Notes: generated from the sequence alone by a model not told the origin. 41,292 nt of DNA from Parabacteroides distasonis (GCA_021531775.1 JAFBIU010000031.1:1-41292), one strand, 5' to 3'; positions 16,609 through 26,258 are shown, counted from the stretch's first letter. Translations and numbers: made by a program.

Positions 16609-19600
16609 TTATTCTTTGCCTTGCAAGGCATTATAGGCCATCCGATAATTGTCAAACTCCTCTTGATACTTCTGACCGAACTCCGGATGATACCGTTTGG
16701 ATACACGCAACACCTCTTGTACTACCGCCAAGTTGTGTTCCAGTTCACCCAAGACAGAGGTAAACTGCTGCGGGCTCAACCGGAAGAACCAGTTGACATT
16801 GCGCATGGCCGCATCAGCAATACCCGTATATACAGCTTCTGCCTTCTCCTGTTGACCCAGTTCATAATACATCTCAGCCAACGACAGGGCACTGTAGTCC
16901 AACGGTACATTTTCCGGCGGCAATACCTGCATCGCTTTATCCAATACATTCAACGCCTTTTCTTTCTGACCCTCAGCGATCAACGAGGCAGCCAAACGAC
17001 CAAAGACGTAGGCACGATAACTCTTGCACATACGCATGACATTCTCGTCCAAATAGATGCCCGGTTTATCCACACCACCCCATTTGAACTTATTCATGAT
17101 ATTGTCATACATCTTTTCGGTATTGACCGATCGAGCCTTACCCTTCACCTCCATCGGTACTAACTGATAAGCCAAACCGGTCTGCTGGAAGTAGGGATCC
17201 AATTTGACAAACTGGTCCGGACTGACCGTGATGGCATAATAGATCGGGCGTTGCCAATTATTCGTACGAAGCATGTCGAGAATGATCAGCTCCTGCTTAC
17301 CCAGATAATCCTTATCTTTCAGATTGATAGTCATCTGCTTCAACAGGGCTGCCGTATCGGCCGGTGAAATCACATCTGCTGCCATCACAGCGGCCGAATC
17401 CACCTGATAGGTAATCGTCTGCGACGGAATATAATCCAACTGCTGGTTATAACCCGGAATCTTCTTGAACTTCGGATCGTTGCTGCGGACAAAGTCCAAG
17501 GCCGTACCTAAGTCAATAGCCTGATCGGTCATCGGGAAAACGTAAGCAGCATCGCGGGTACCCTGCACATAATCGGCACGTGTCCATGAAATGGGCAACG
17601 GATCCGAATCGTAGGCCTGCTTCTTCATCTGGTCGATATACCAGTCCGTCTGCAGATAGCTGGTGTTGCAGACACGGACATCGGTACGGATGCCTTCGAC
17701 CTCCTGTGCATACCACAAGGGGAACGTATCGTTATCACCATTCGTAAAGATCACAGCATTGGGCTCACAAGACTCCAGATAGTTCGAGCCGAAATCACGG
17801 CACACATAACGTCCGGAACGATCGTGGTCATCCCAGTTCTGAGCCCCCATCTGAATCGGTACAAAAAGACTCAATAGGGTAGCGACCGAAGCTGCCGCAA
17901 CAGCCGGCAATTTACCGTATTGTTGTAATCCCTTGGCCAAAGCAGCCACACCGAAACCAATCCAAATACAGAAGGCATAGAAGGAACCGGCATAAGCATA
18001 GTCTCGTTCGCGCGGCTGGTAGGGTGTCTGGTTCAGGTACAGCACAATGGCAATACCGGTCATGAAGAAGAGGAAGAAGGTGATCCAAAAACCCTGAATA
18101 CCCTTTTGTCCGGCATAGGCCTGATAGAAGAGACCCAAGATACCTAACAACAGTGGTAACATGTAATAGACATTATGACCCTTGTTGTCAGCAATGTCAG
18201 ACGGCATATCCTCTTGCGGACCTACCAGAATCTCGTCGATAAACTTGATACCGGTGATCCAGTTACCATTCAATACCTCACCATGGCCCTGGATGTCGTT
18301 CTGACGTCCAGAGAAGTTCCACATGAAATAACGCCAATACATGAAATTGAGCTGGTATGTGAAAAAGAAGCGGAGATTCTCACCGAAAGTTGGCTTCATG
18401 ACCGTAGTCATCTCTCCACAACGACTGTATTTGACTGGTACACCCTTCACATCGGCCCACTCTTTATAAGCCGAGACGTGACGCGGATCACTACTGAACA
18501 TACGTGGGAACAGCATGTTCAGTTCATCCACATACTCATATTCCGTATCGTAATGGGAGATATAATAACGATCCTTTTCGTTCGGATCCTGTTTGATCAC
18601 CCGGCTATAGGTAGGTGCACCCTGTTTGGTGACAGCAGCACAAGCTCCCCCCTGATTCTCCCGTTTCACCTCCGATACATAGGTCTGACCATAGATCAAC
18701 GGAGTCTTTCCATACTGTTCACGCGCCAAATAGGTACGCAACGTAAAGATATCACTGGGTGTATTTTGGTTCATGGGGGTATCGGCCGTAGCACGAATCA
18801 ACGTCAGTGCATACGAAGAGTAGCCCACCACAATCACCATCAAACAAACCAGAGCTGTATTCAGCAACTTCACATTCACCTCCTTTTGCAGGAAGAGACA
18901 AGCAGACAAAGCTGCCGTCAGCAAGATAGCGATCAGATAGCCACTGCCAATAAACGGAATACCGATCAGGACAACGGACAGGATAAAAGCCAACTTCATG
19001 CGAATCGGATTCACCTCGTCACGCATGGTCTCCCAAATGGACCAGATCAATACGCTCGCCAAGACCACTACGTAGGCATAGACACCTGTATTGTAGGGCA
19101 TACCCAATACATTGACAAAGAACAATTCGAAGTAGCCACACACTTCAACCAGACCCTGCACGACTCCATACATCATCAAAGCGACAATAGCAAAAGAGAA
19201 GAGCAAAGCGACAAACGTTCCTTTAATGGTTGGATCGGGCACTTTCTTATAATAATAAACCAAGACAATAGCCGGGATACACAACAAGTTCAGCAGGTGC
19301 ACACCGATACTCAGACCCATCAGATAGGCAATCAAGACAATCCAACGATCGGCATGCGGTTGGTCAGCCACCTCTTCCCATTTCAGAATCAGCCAGAAAA
19401 CGACAGCTGTAAAAAGCGATGAAGAGGCATACACCTCACCCTCAACCGCACTGAACCAGAAGGTATCACTGAACGTATAGGCCAACGCACCCACCAAACC
19501 GGCTCCCAAAATGGTAATCATCTGTGCCAAGGTCATCTCTTCCGTCCGATCTACGATGATCTTTCGAGCCATGTGCGTGATACTCCAAAACAGGAACAGG

Positions 19601-19869
19601 ATCGTAAATCCACTGGCTAAGGCCGACATAGTATTGACCATGACCGCCACTTTCGAGGGATCCGATGCAAATTGGGTGAACAGATTCGCCACCAACATGA
19701 AGAAAGGAGCTCCAGGAGGATGCCCCACCTCCAGCTTAAATGCTGAAGAGATGAACTCACCGCAGTCCCAAAAACTGGCTGTGGGTTCCATTGTCATCAA
19801 ATAAACAGCTGAGGCAATCACAAAAACAATCCACCCCAACGCATTGTTGATCAGTTTATACTTTGCCAT
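16609..19869 (-). CDS. DUF2723 multi-pass membrane protein, putative GT-C glycosyltransferase
   Basis: A 1086-residue inner-membrane protein. The N-terminal 650 or so residues hold many transmembrane helices. The first loop has 'SFWDCGEFI' (Asp35, Glu38) and 'HPPGAPFF' (50-57). Acidic pairs in the first loop are typical of GT-C enzymes such as protein O-mannosyltransferases, which use lipid-linked sugars. The C-terminal third is a large soluble domain with 'FTNGDNDTFPLWY' and ends in a TPR-like stretch (about 955-1010). DUF2723 proteins are widespread in Bacteroidota and largely uncharacterised; a sugar-transfer role is an inference. First gene of the operon. Confidence 0.85.
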   Translation of the reverse strand: MAKYKLINNALGWIVFVIASAVYLMTMEPTASFWDCGEFISSAFKLEVGHPPGAPFFMLVANLFTQFASDPSKVAVMVNTMSALASGFTILFLFWSITHMARKIIVDRTEEMTLAQMITILGAGLVGALAYTFSDTFWFSAVEGEVYASSSLFTAVVFWLILKWEEVADQPHADRWIVLIAYLMGLSIGVHLLNLLCIPAIVLVYYYKKVPDPTIKGTFVALLFSFAIVALMMYGVVQGLVEVCGYFELFFVNVLGMPYNTGVYAYVVVLASVLIWSIWETMRDEVNPIRMKLAFILSVVLIGIPFIGSGYLIAILLTAALSACLFLQKEVNVKLLNTALVCLMVIVVGYSSYALTLIRATADTPMNQNTPSDIFTLRTYLAREQYGKTPLIYGQTYVSEVKRENQGGACAAVTKQGAPTYSRVIKQDPNEKDRYYISHYDTEYEYVDELNMLFPRMFSSDPRHVSAYKEWADVKGVPVKYSRCGEMTTVMKPTFGENLRFFFTYQLNFMYWRYFMWNFSGRQNDIQGHGEVLNGNWITGIKFIDEILVGPQEDMPSDIADNKGHNVYYMLPLLLGILGLFYQAYAGQKGIQGFWITFFLFFMTGIAIVLYLNQTPYQPRERDYAYAGSFYAFCIWIGFGVAALAKGLQQYGKLPAVAAASVATLLSLFVPIQMGAQNWDDHDRSGRYVCRDFGSNYLESCEPNAVIFTNGDNDTFPLWYAQEVEGIRTDVRVCNTSYLQTDWYIDQMKKQAYDSDPLPISWTRADYVQGTRDAAYVFPMTDQAIDLGTALDFVRSNDPKFKKIPGYNQQLDYIPSQTITYQVDSAAVMAADVISPADTAALLKQMTINLKDKDYLGKQELIILDMLRTNNWQRPIYYAITVSPDQFVKLDPYFQQTGLAYQLVPMEVKGKARSVNTEKMYDNIMNKFKWGGVDKPGIYLDENVMRMCKSYRAYVFGRLAASLIAEGQKEKALNVLDKAMQVLPPENVPLDYSALSLAEMYYELGQQEKAEAVYTGIADAAMRNVNWFFRLSPQQFTSVLGELEHNLAVVQEVLRVSKRYHPEFGQKYQEEFDNYRMAYNALQGKE

Positions 19870-19909
19870 TCTATAAATTGTGATAATTAATTGCTAATAA
19901 ATGCGAGTG

Positions 19910-19917
19910 CAAAGGTA
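19910..19917 (-). promoter_or_regulatory. -7 element for the DUF2723-pda-queG-peptidase operon
   Basis: Minus-strand TACCTTTG fits TAnnTTTG, 40 bp before the DUF2723 start. No clear -33 TTG is seen at the usual distance. Confidence 0.45.
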
Positions 19918-19987
19918 ATCATTTACGTTGTTATTGAACGGTCATCCAGCCCATATATTGTTCAGATAGGAGCCTATAAAAAGCAAA

Positions 19988-20018
19988 GGGAATGGAAAAA
20001 ATGTATTTTCCCATTCCC
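19988..20018 (-). terminator. Terminator after rprY
   Basis: GGGAATGG-AAAA (19988-19999) pairs with TTTTCCCATTCCC (20006-20018) with one bulged base. On the minus strand the stem is followed by a T-rich stretch (TTTGCTTTTTA). It lies 22 bp past the rprY stop. Confidence 0.65.
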
Positions 20019-20039
20019 CTGATGGCTTTCAGCTACCGA

Positions 20040-20771
20040 TTAGAGCACCTGGATACCCTCCTCACGAGCTGCCTCATCACCTGAAGGCGTGATCAACTTA
20101 TAACCCTTACCGTGGATATTGATGATCTCGATACCCGGATCATCCTTCAACAACTTACGCAATTTCGTGATATACACATCCATGCTACGGGCATTGAAAT
20201 AGTTGTCATCTACCCAGATGGTCTTCAACGCATAGTTACGCTCCAAGATCTCGTTGGCATGTGCACACAACAAACTCAACAACTCGCACTCCTTGGTTGT
20301 CAACTTGGTCACCTTACCCTCGATGGTCAATGTCTGCTTCTGTGTATCGAACAAGAAGTTACCCAACTTATAGAAAGGTATATCTTTCATCTTCTTACCT
20401 TTGACACGACGCAAAATTGCCTCGATACGCAACAGCAACTCTTCCATGCTGAACGGTTTCGTCAAGTAGTCGTCCGCTCCAATCTTGAATCCCTCCAAAA
20501 CATCCTCTTTCATGGTCTTAGCCGTCAAGAAAATAATAGGAATCTCTGGGTTGATTGAGCGGATCTCCTGTGCCAAGGTGAAACCATCCTTTTTCGGCAT
20601 CATGACATCCAGTACGCACAAATCATATTTACCCTTCGTGAAACCTTTGTAACCAGCTTCTCCATCAGAGAAAAGATCCGTCACATAACCTTTTGCTTGT
20701 AAGTATTCTCTTAAAAGCATACCTAAATTTTCATCGTCTTCGCAGAAGAAGATTTTCAGCTTTTCTTCCAT
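20040..20771 (-). CDS. rprY: Response regulator RprY (OmpR family)
   Basis: A 243-residue DNA-binding response regulator. The receiver domain (1-120) has the acidic pocket Asp12-Asp13, phosphoacceptor Asp55 in 'VLDVMMP', Thr83 and Lys105 in 'TKPF'. The winged-helix output domain (about 130-230) has 'LTTKECELLSLL' and 'YNxRSMDVYITKLRK'-like OmpR features. It follows its kinase gene by 2 bp. In B. fragilis the RprX-RprY pair is known and has been linked to tetracycline response and stress physiology. It is usually highly conserved in the order. Confidence 0.94.
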   Translation of the reverse strand: MEEKLKIFFCEDDENLGMLLREYLQAKGYVTDLFSDGEAGYKGFTKGKYDLCVLDVMMPKKDGFTLAQEIRSINPEIPIIFLTAKTMKEDVLEGFKIGADDYLTKPFSMEELLLRIEAILRRVKGKKMKDIPFYKLGNFLFDTQKQTLTIEGKVTKLTTKECELLSLLCAHANEILERNYALKTIWVDDNYFNARSMDVYITKLRKLLKDDPGIEIINIHGKGYKLITPSGDEAAREEGIQVL

Positions 20772-20773
20772 AT

Positions 20774-22333
20774 CTAACTTTTTATAAGAGGTAAAGTAAT
20801 AATAAATTTCGTTCCTACATTGCCTTCGCCACTTTCAGCTCGGATCGTGCCCTTATGATCTTCGATGATCTTGCGGACATACGCCAAACCTAAGCCGAAG
20901 CCCTTTACATCATGCACATTGCCGGTCGGCACCCGGAAGAAACGGTCGAACACCTTTTTCTGGTACTCCTTTTTGATGCCAATACCATTGTCTTCCACTG
21001 ACAGTAGCAATTTGCCATTCTCGTTCCACGTACGGACCATCAGTGTCAACGGCACCTCGTTCCGACGGTATTTCACTGCATTGTCCATCAAATTGAACAA
21101 CACATTCGTAATATGCATCTCATCCACGTAGATGTCTGATTCAGTCGCCTGCAGATCAATGTCCAACGTACCGCCATACTTCTCCACCTTCAGATGGAAG
21201 GTATTGGCTACAGAAACCACCAAATCATTGGCATCCACCTCCTTCAGTTTCAAGGCTGCTTTTTGTCGTTCAAAGAGTGACATCTGCAACACCTTCTCAA
21301 CCAAGAATCCCAATCGTTTCGTTTCGTCGTTGATCACGCCCGAAATGTGGCGGAACACATCCGGACTCTTCGTGATGTCCGTATCCTTCAACATTTGGGC
21401 TGCCAAGGAAATCGTCGATACCGGTGTCTTCAACTCATGCGTCATGTTGTTGATGAAATCATTCTTCATCTCCGACAACTTCTTCTGACGGAAGACGATG
21501 TAGATCGTGAAGATAAAGGTAGCCAACAACAAGGTCGAGAAGAAGATCGAGGGCATAATAAAGGTGATCGAATTGAAGATGTAATCCCCTTTCGTCGGGA
21601 AATAGACCTTCAAATAGTTCAACTTCGAGGGCGGATCGTTCGGGAACAAGACCTGTGTGATCACATCCGAAGCGATCGGCTGCTGCTTGACCTCACCACT
21701 CTGATAAACTGTATTCCCGTCTTTATTAATAACAGAAAAAACGAACGGCAGGTTCAAACCATTATTAACAAATTCTGTCTTCAAATACGTGTTCAACTTC
21801 TTGAAATCGACCCGTTCTTCAATCGGCTTCAAATTGGCTGTATAAAGAATGTTCAAGATCACCTCATCAATCAACCCACCCTGATACTGATAGCGTCTTT
21901 TCAACGTCTTCTGCAAATCGCGGGAAGTATTGATAATATTATTAGCCGATTGAGGCTTAGGCAGTCCCGACAGAGGTTCGAACTTTTGGCTACTGAACCG
22001 ATTCAGTTCGATGGTTTGGACGGATCCATTCGAATCGGTAATCTGCAACTGATACTTCTCGTTGTTCATCACCTGACCCAGGCTTTTGACATCGGGAGAA
22101 TTCTGATACATGAAATTGTTCGCATTCTCACGAATATCATTTTCCAAATAGGCGCGTGTCTCATCCTGTTCCAGATTCTTTGAAACCTGGTGCAGACTCC
22201 GCTTGACGGTCTCGTTGAACTGTTCGCTACGTGTCTTCAGAATGATACTTACGTAATTGACCTGTAAGTATAGCAGGCAGGCGAAAGCAAATGCCATCAC
22301 CACGGCCAGTAACCAAATTGTCGATTTCCTCAT
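20774..22333 (-). CDS. rprX: Sensor histidine kinase RprX
   Basis: A 519-residue membrane kinase. Transmembrane helices at about 5-27 and 254-281 bracket a periplasmic sensor region of about 225 residues. The H-box 'FINNMTHELKTP' has His299. The ATP-binding domain shows the N-box 'NVLFNLMDNAVKY', G1 'VEDNGIGI' and G2 'GFGLGLAYV'. All catalytic motifs are intact. First gene of the rprXY operon; the 105 bp before it shows no clear promoter match, though G/C-rich blocks at its two ends (GGGGCAA and TTGCCCC) are complementary. Confidence 0.94.
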   Translation of the reverse strand: MRKSTIWLLAVVMAFAFACLLYLQVNYVSIILKTRSEQFNETVKRSLHQVSKNLEQDETRAYLENDIRENANNFMYQNSPDVKSLGQVMNNEKYQLQITDSNGSVQTIELNRFSSQKFEPLSGLPKPQSANNIINTSRDLQKTLKRRYQYQGGLIDEVILNILYTANLKPIEERVDFKKLNTYLKTEFVNNGLNLPFVFSVINKDGNTVYQSGEVKQQPIASDVITQVLFPNDPPSKLNYLKVYFPTKGDYIFNSITFIMPSIFFSTLLLATFIFTIYIVFRQKKLSEMKNDFINNMTHELKTPVSTISLAAQMLKDTDITKSPDVFRHISGVINDETKRLGFLVEKVLQMSLFERQKAALKLKEVDANDLVVSVANTFHLKVEKYGGTLDIDLQATESDIYVDEMHITNVLFNLMDNAVKYRRNEVPLTLMVRTWNENGKLLLSVEDNGIGIKKEYQKKVFDRFFRVPTGNVHDVKGFGLGLAYVRKIIEDHKGTIRAESGEGNVGTKFIITLPLIKS

Positions 22334-22438
22334 ATCCTTCTCATCACTTTAAACAACGGGGGCAAATTACGCTCCTTTTAGTTTAATATTCACACAAAAT
22401 ATGTAAAAATCTTGCCCCTCGATTGTTAATTAAAGCAG

Positions 22439-25228
22439 TTAGAAGCGTCCCGGAGGAGGTCCCATCGGGCCACGACCCGGGCCACGAACATCATTCATCG
22501 TAGCTCCACCCTTGAAAATGCTGAAACGGTAGATGAAGTGCACCATGAAATAACTGGTCAACGTATTGTATTCCGTATCCGTGGTACTGCTGGCTGTCAC
22601 ACTACGGGAAATATTGCTTCGTTGCTGCAAGATATCATAGATCTTCAGTCGCAAGGTGGCCTGATTACCCTTCAGGAAAGACTTGCTCAGTGAAGCATTC
22701 CAAAGTACCTCGTTCTGCTGGAAACCATCGCTATAACCGGAGTTGGAAGACCAGTTGATATCGCTCTCCAATTTGATTTCCCACGGGAAATAGATCGTGG
22801 TCGTACCGCCCACCCCATAATTATAGGTATTCTGGTTGTTTTGGGACTGCAAGCTGTTCGACGAACGGTTGTAACGGATGTTTCCATTTACACCCAAATC
22901 CAAGTAGGTCGAACGGAAATCAATTCCACCTCGCTCCGACAAGACAAGGTTGTGGTTGGTATTCTTTTCTCCATTGATGTATCCGTTGGAGTTAGAGAAA
23001 GAGCCCATCGTCATGGAGTTGATGGAGAACTTCTTGTTCTTCAACGGTGTATTCATGATCACTCGCAAATTGCCATTGTAGTTACCATCCACATTCTTAT
23101 AGGTCGTCACACGCGCACCATTGTCATTGTAGGTCGAATAGGAGACAATGTCATTCAACACATAGTTACCATTGAACATCACCATCAACGCACTCATCTT
23201 TTCCGGTTTGAACCGCTGATAACGGACAAAAAGGCTATTGGTGTAGGTCGGATCCAAATCCGGATTACCCACCTTGATGTTCAACGGGTCAGACACATCG
23301 GCCACCGGCTGCAACTGAGTCATGCTGGGCTGGCTGGTGCGACCGTTGTACATGACACGCAAGTTGGTCCGCTTGTCGAACATATAGTTGAACTGGGCCA
23401 TCGGAGAGATATTGAAAACATTCCGCTTGATAGTTGACAAGATCGTATCGCCCACGAAACTCTCACTCTTCGAATGGGAGGGGTCGAAGTTTACACCAAT
23501 CGTATAGTTGTATTTCTGACGTTGCGCCTTGAAGCTCAGACTGGCACGTTGTGAATAGAAATTGTTGCGGTAGCTCTTGCTGTTGGCCGTATCCAACACA
23601 CTGTATTCGCCATCGAGATCCTTATTCAACGAGTTCTTCAACGACTTCTGGTTCTTCTGACTGAAACTATAGGTCAGCTGCAGGAAGTTATTATGACCGA
23701 TCGGTTCCACCCAAGAGACATAGGCCCGGTAGTTAAAACTGTTGTTATCGAAACGGTATTTCTGATCAATCAGTTCATTTGCACCGGCATCACTCTGACG
23801 ATAATACTGGATATCTGAATAGTTGAAACCCTGGTTGTAGGAGTCACCCACACCACCCGACAACGAGGCACTGAATACACGACCGGCACTGTTGAGCTTC
23901 CGGCTATATTCCAAACGGGCACTCACATTGTAGCCATTGCCCTCCGAATTGTTGCTGGTCTGTTGGGTATTGATCGTATCCCGATGATTATCCGTTGTAA
24001 TAGTCGAACCCAATTCCGTATTGTTACTATTACTGTAACTGAAATCCGGGCGGAACAGGATCTGAGTCAATGTATCAGGTTTCCACTCCATGCGGAAGTT
24101 GACACCCACGTTATTATTTACCGTATTGTTGGAGACCCGGTCTAACGAAATATAGGAACTATCGCCTGGCAGGATGTTTTCAGCCGTACTCTTACTCTGG
24201 GCATCGTTATCTGAATGAGAGAAACGCACATTACCACCCCACGTAAACTGCTTGCTAAATTCTTTGCTGAAGTTCAATCCGGCATTACCCGAAGTTGTAA
24301 TACCGCTACCAGAACCTCGTCCCATACGACGACCACCCTGCATCCCGGAGAACATGGTAGAGGCCAAATCCGAGAAACCCATGTTGTTGGTATTGTTCAC
24401 TCCTCCCATAAAGGTTATCTGATCATTGTTGATGAAACGGTTGACCATTGCATTGCCTTCGTAACGGTCTTTACTACCATAACCCGCAAAGGCATTACCG
24501 AACCAACCCTGTTTCATACCCGGTTTGACAGTCAAGTTGATCACGGTCTCCTCTTCGCCATCATCAAAACCGGTCATCAACGCCATATCGCTCTTCTTAT
24601 CCAGTACCTGTACCTTATCAATCATCTTCGAAGGCAGATTCTTGGAAGCTACCTTCGGATCATCGGAGAAGAATTCTTTACCATCAATCAACACCTTCTT
24701 GATCTCTTTGCCGTTGACCATCACCTTACCATTGCTATCGACCTCGACACCCGGCATCTTCTTCAACAGATCTTCCAACACAGCACCCTCACTCACTTTA
24801 TAGGATTCCGCATTGTATTCAACGGTATCGTTCCGGACCGTCACTTCAGCAGCCTTCCCGACCACAACAGCTTCACCCAATTGAATCGAACCATCCGCCA
24901 ATGTCATCGTACCCAACTTCTGTGGATTGGCTGTTCCCGTCACCCGTACCGGTTTATACAAGGGATCAAAACCCACAAACGAGATGTGAAGCAGATAATT
25001 TCCCTTACGCACATTTTTGAGAGTAAAATTACCGTTCGCACCACTGGCTACACCTCGCACCAATGTGCTATCCTTCACTTGCAGCAAACGGATAGTTGCC
25101 TGTTCGATCGGCATATTTGTACCCTCCTCAACCACACGGCCTGTCAAATCAACGGAACTATTCTGTCCCCACACTGATCCGACCAGACACAACATACACA
25201 ATACAATTAGAATTCTTCCTAGTTTCAT
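22439..25228 (-). CDS. Outer-membrane beta-barrel protein, TonB-receptor-like
   Basis: A 929-residue outer-membrane protein. A signal peptide ends near 'VWGQN'. A carboxypeptidase-regulatory-like beta domain (about 25-105) follows, then a plug-like domain with 'LLKKMPGVEVDSNGKVMVNG' and 'VLIDGKEFFSDD', then a long barrel rich in Asn/Ser/Tyr strands. This is the family often called 'outer membrane beta-barrel family protein', distinct from SusC because no SusD partner adjoins. The start at 25228 (MKLGRIL) is chosen because it gives a clean signal peptide; 13 further codons are open upstream. The C-terminus is unusual: after the last strand comes a Gly/Pro/Arg tail 'VRGPGRGPMGPPPGRF'. It follows the LytTR gene by 85 bp and may be its target. 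Confidence 0.88.
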   Translation of the reverse strand: MKLGRILIVLCMLCLVGSVWGQNSSVDLTGRVVEEGTNMPIEQATIRLLQVKDSTLVRGVASGANGNFTLKNVRKGNYLLHISFVGFDPLYKPVRVTGTANPQKLGTMTLADGSIQLGEAVVVGKAAEVTVRNDTVEYNAESYKVSEGAVLEDLLKKMPGVEVDSNGKVMVNGKEIKKVLIDGKEFFSDDPKVASKNLPSKMIDKVQVLDKKSDMALMTGFDDGEEETVINLTVKPGMKQGWFGNAFAGYGSKDRYEGNAMVNRFINNDQITFMGGVNNTNNMGFSDLASTMFSGMQGGRRMGRGSGSGITTSGNAGLNFSKEFSKQFTWGGNVRFSHSDNDAQSKSTAENILPGDSSYISLDRVSNNTVNNNVGVNFRMEWKPDTLTQILFRPDFSYSNSNNTELGSTITTDNHRDTINTQQTSNNSEGNGYNVSARLEYSRKLNSAGRVFSASLSGGVGDSYNQGFNYSDIQYYRQSDAGANELIDQKYRFDNNSFNYRAYVSWVEPIGHNNFLQLTYSFSQKNQKSLKNSLNKDLDGEYSVLDTANSKSYRNNFYSQRASLSFKAQRQKYNYTIGVNFDPSHSKSESFVGDTILSTIKRNVFNISPMAQFNYMFDKRTNLRVMYNGRTSQPSMTQLQPVADVSDPLNIKVGNPDLDPTYTNSLFVRYQRFKPEKMSALMVMFNGNYVLNDIVSYSTYNDNGARVTTYKNVDGNYNGNLRVIMNTPLKNKKFSINSMTMGSFSNSNGYINGEKNTNHNLVLSERGGIDFRSTYLDLGVNGNIRYNRSSNSLQSQNNQNTYNYGVGGTTTIYFPWEIKLESDINWSSNSGYSDGFQQNEVLWNASLSKSFLKGNQATLRLKIYDILQQRSNISRSVTASSTTDTEYNTLTSYFMVHFIYRFSIFKGGATMNDVRGPGRGPMGPPPGRF

Positions 25229-25313
25229 GATAAACCAATTTGTCGTTTTTGGAGGGATAGACTGCACAAAAATGGAAAAGTTTAATGGGCTAAGTTACAT
25301 TTGTATTTATTAA

Positions 25314-26162
25314 CTAATCCGTACAGGTCATAAACCAACGAGTCAGTTTGTCTCCGTATGTTTTGGAGAGTGGAATATCGGGCACACCATCTACACCCAA
25401 CTCCAGAAAAACCCCCTCTTTCTCCCGACGGATCACTTTGACATGATCAAAGTTGACCATATACGAACGGTGGCAACGGAACACATTGGTATCGGCCAGA
25501 CTCTCCTCCAAGCCCTTCAAAGAGTTCCGGAGCAGGAACTTGGACAGCTGTCCACGATTCAGGTACCAGATGCATACATAATTATCTGCCGACTCCAAAT
25601 AGAGCAAATTGGCCCGTTTCACCGAAAAACGAGGATCATTCTTTTCATCACAAAAGGAGATAACCTGTGGACGGGAAGCTGCTTCGGCCCGCTCCTCCTC
25701 CAACTGCTTCAACTGACGCTCTTTCTCCTGATAAGAAAAAACTAAATGCAACACGGAATAGGGCAACAGGAGCACTAAACTGGTATTGACAGCCGATTCC
25801 TTGAAACTCTCCCAATAATCATTCTCCGGATTCAACACCAAGGTATAAACTGTATAAAAGAGGGACATGAAAAAGATTTCCAACACGATCCAGACTGAAT
25901 AGCGAAGTAAGGTGATCCGATGCCGCTTGCCCCAGTTGTACAGGATGATGCGGCTGATGACCACCACCAAAACTCCGGTCAGAATGATCAGGCTGGAAAA
26001 GACAAAGAATTTGAATTCGGAAACAGCATACCACGAAGAGGAACTGAAAGGCTTGTAGATGTTGATGAAGACCAATGCAAAAAAGGCGGTCCACAAAATC
26101 AGCCGAACGATGTTCCCTCTTTCATGTATATAGGTAGGAATATTCCGATCTAATAATGCCAT
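25314..26162 (-). CDS. Membrane-anchored LytTR transcriptional regulator
   Basis: A 282-residue protein with four predicted transmembrane helices (about 19-36, 50-75, 88-110 and 125-143), a short Glu/Lys coiled coil (about 144-162) and a C-terminal LytTR DNA-binding domain (about 165-280). The domain carries 'LLYLESADNYVCIWY' and 'FRCHRSYMVNFDHV', its standard signatures. There is no receiver domain and no histidine kinase nearby, so the membrane part is itself the likely sensor. LytTR proteins bind pairs of direct repeats. Two identical 10-bp repeats lie directly upstream of this gene's promoter (26229-26258), which suggests autoregulation. The next gene is the beta-barrel protein. Confidence 0.9.
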   Translation of the reverse strand: MALLDRNIPTYIHERGNIVRLILWTAFFALVFINIYKPFSSSSWYAVSEFKFFVFSSLIILTGVLVVVISRIILYNWGKRHRITLLRYSVWIVLEIFFMSLFYTVYTLVLNPENDYWESFKESAVNTSLVLLLPYSVLHLVFSYQEKERQLKQLEEERAEAASRPQVISFCDEKNDPRFSVKRANLLYLESADNYVCIWYLNRGQLSKFLLRNSLKGLEESLADTNVFRCHRSYMVNFDHVKVIRREKEGVFLELGVDGVPDIPLSKTYGDKLTRWFMTCTD

Positions 26163-26195
26163 AAACTGTCGATAAGATTTGCTGTTTTCAGGCTA

Positions 26196-26228
26196 CAAAA
26201 GTACAACAATAGACGGAATATCACCAAA
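26196..26228 (-). promoter_or_regulatory. Promoter of the LytTR gene
   Basis: Minus-strand TACTTTTG (26203-26196) matches -7 TAnnTTTG and TTTG (26228-26225) matches -33, with 21 nt between them. The best full promoter in the window. Transcription would begin near 26189, 27 nt before the start codon. Confidence 0.7.
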
Positions 26229-26258
26229 ATTTCACCCCATATTCACAGATTTCACCCC
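26229..26258 (-). repeat. Direct repeats upstream of the LytTR promoter
   Basis: ATTTCACCCC occurs at 26229-26238 and again at 26249-26258, a 20-bp period, equal to two helical turns. Weaker copies with the TCAC core lie between (26243-26246) and on the promoter side (26221-26224), so the core recurs every 9-11 bp. The left perfect copy abuts the -33 box. The arrangement is that of a binding site for a dimeric LytTR regulator. Confidence 0.6.

Noticed and set aside
18175-19422. Plus-strand open frame of about 415 codons opposite the DUF2723 gene
   Set aside because: It is rich in His, Gln and Thr as expected from reading membrane-protein codons backwards, with no domain signature.
22334-22438. 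Possible terminator from complementary GGGGCAA and TTGCCCC blocks
   Set aside because: The arms are separated by a loop of more than 60 nt and lack a T tract next to the stem.
24215-25177. Plus-strand open frame of about 320 codons opposite the beta-barrel gene
   Set aside because: Antisense to a full-length outer-membrane protein with clear domains; composition is His/Thr-rich shadow.
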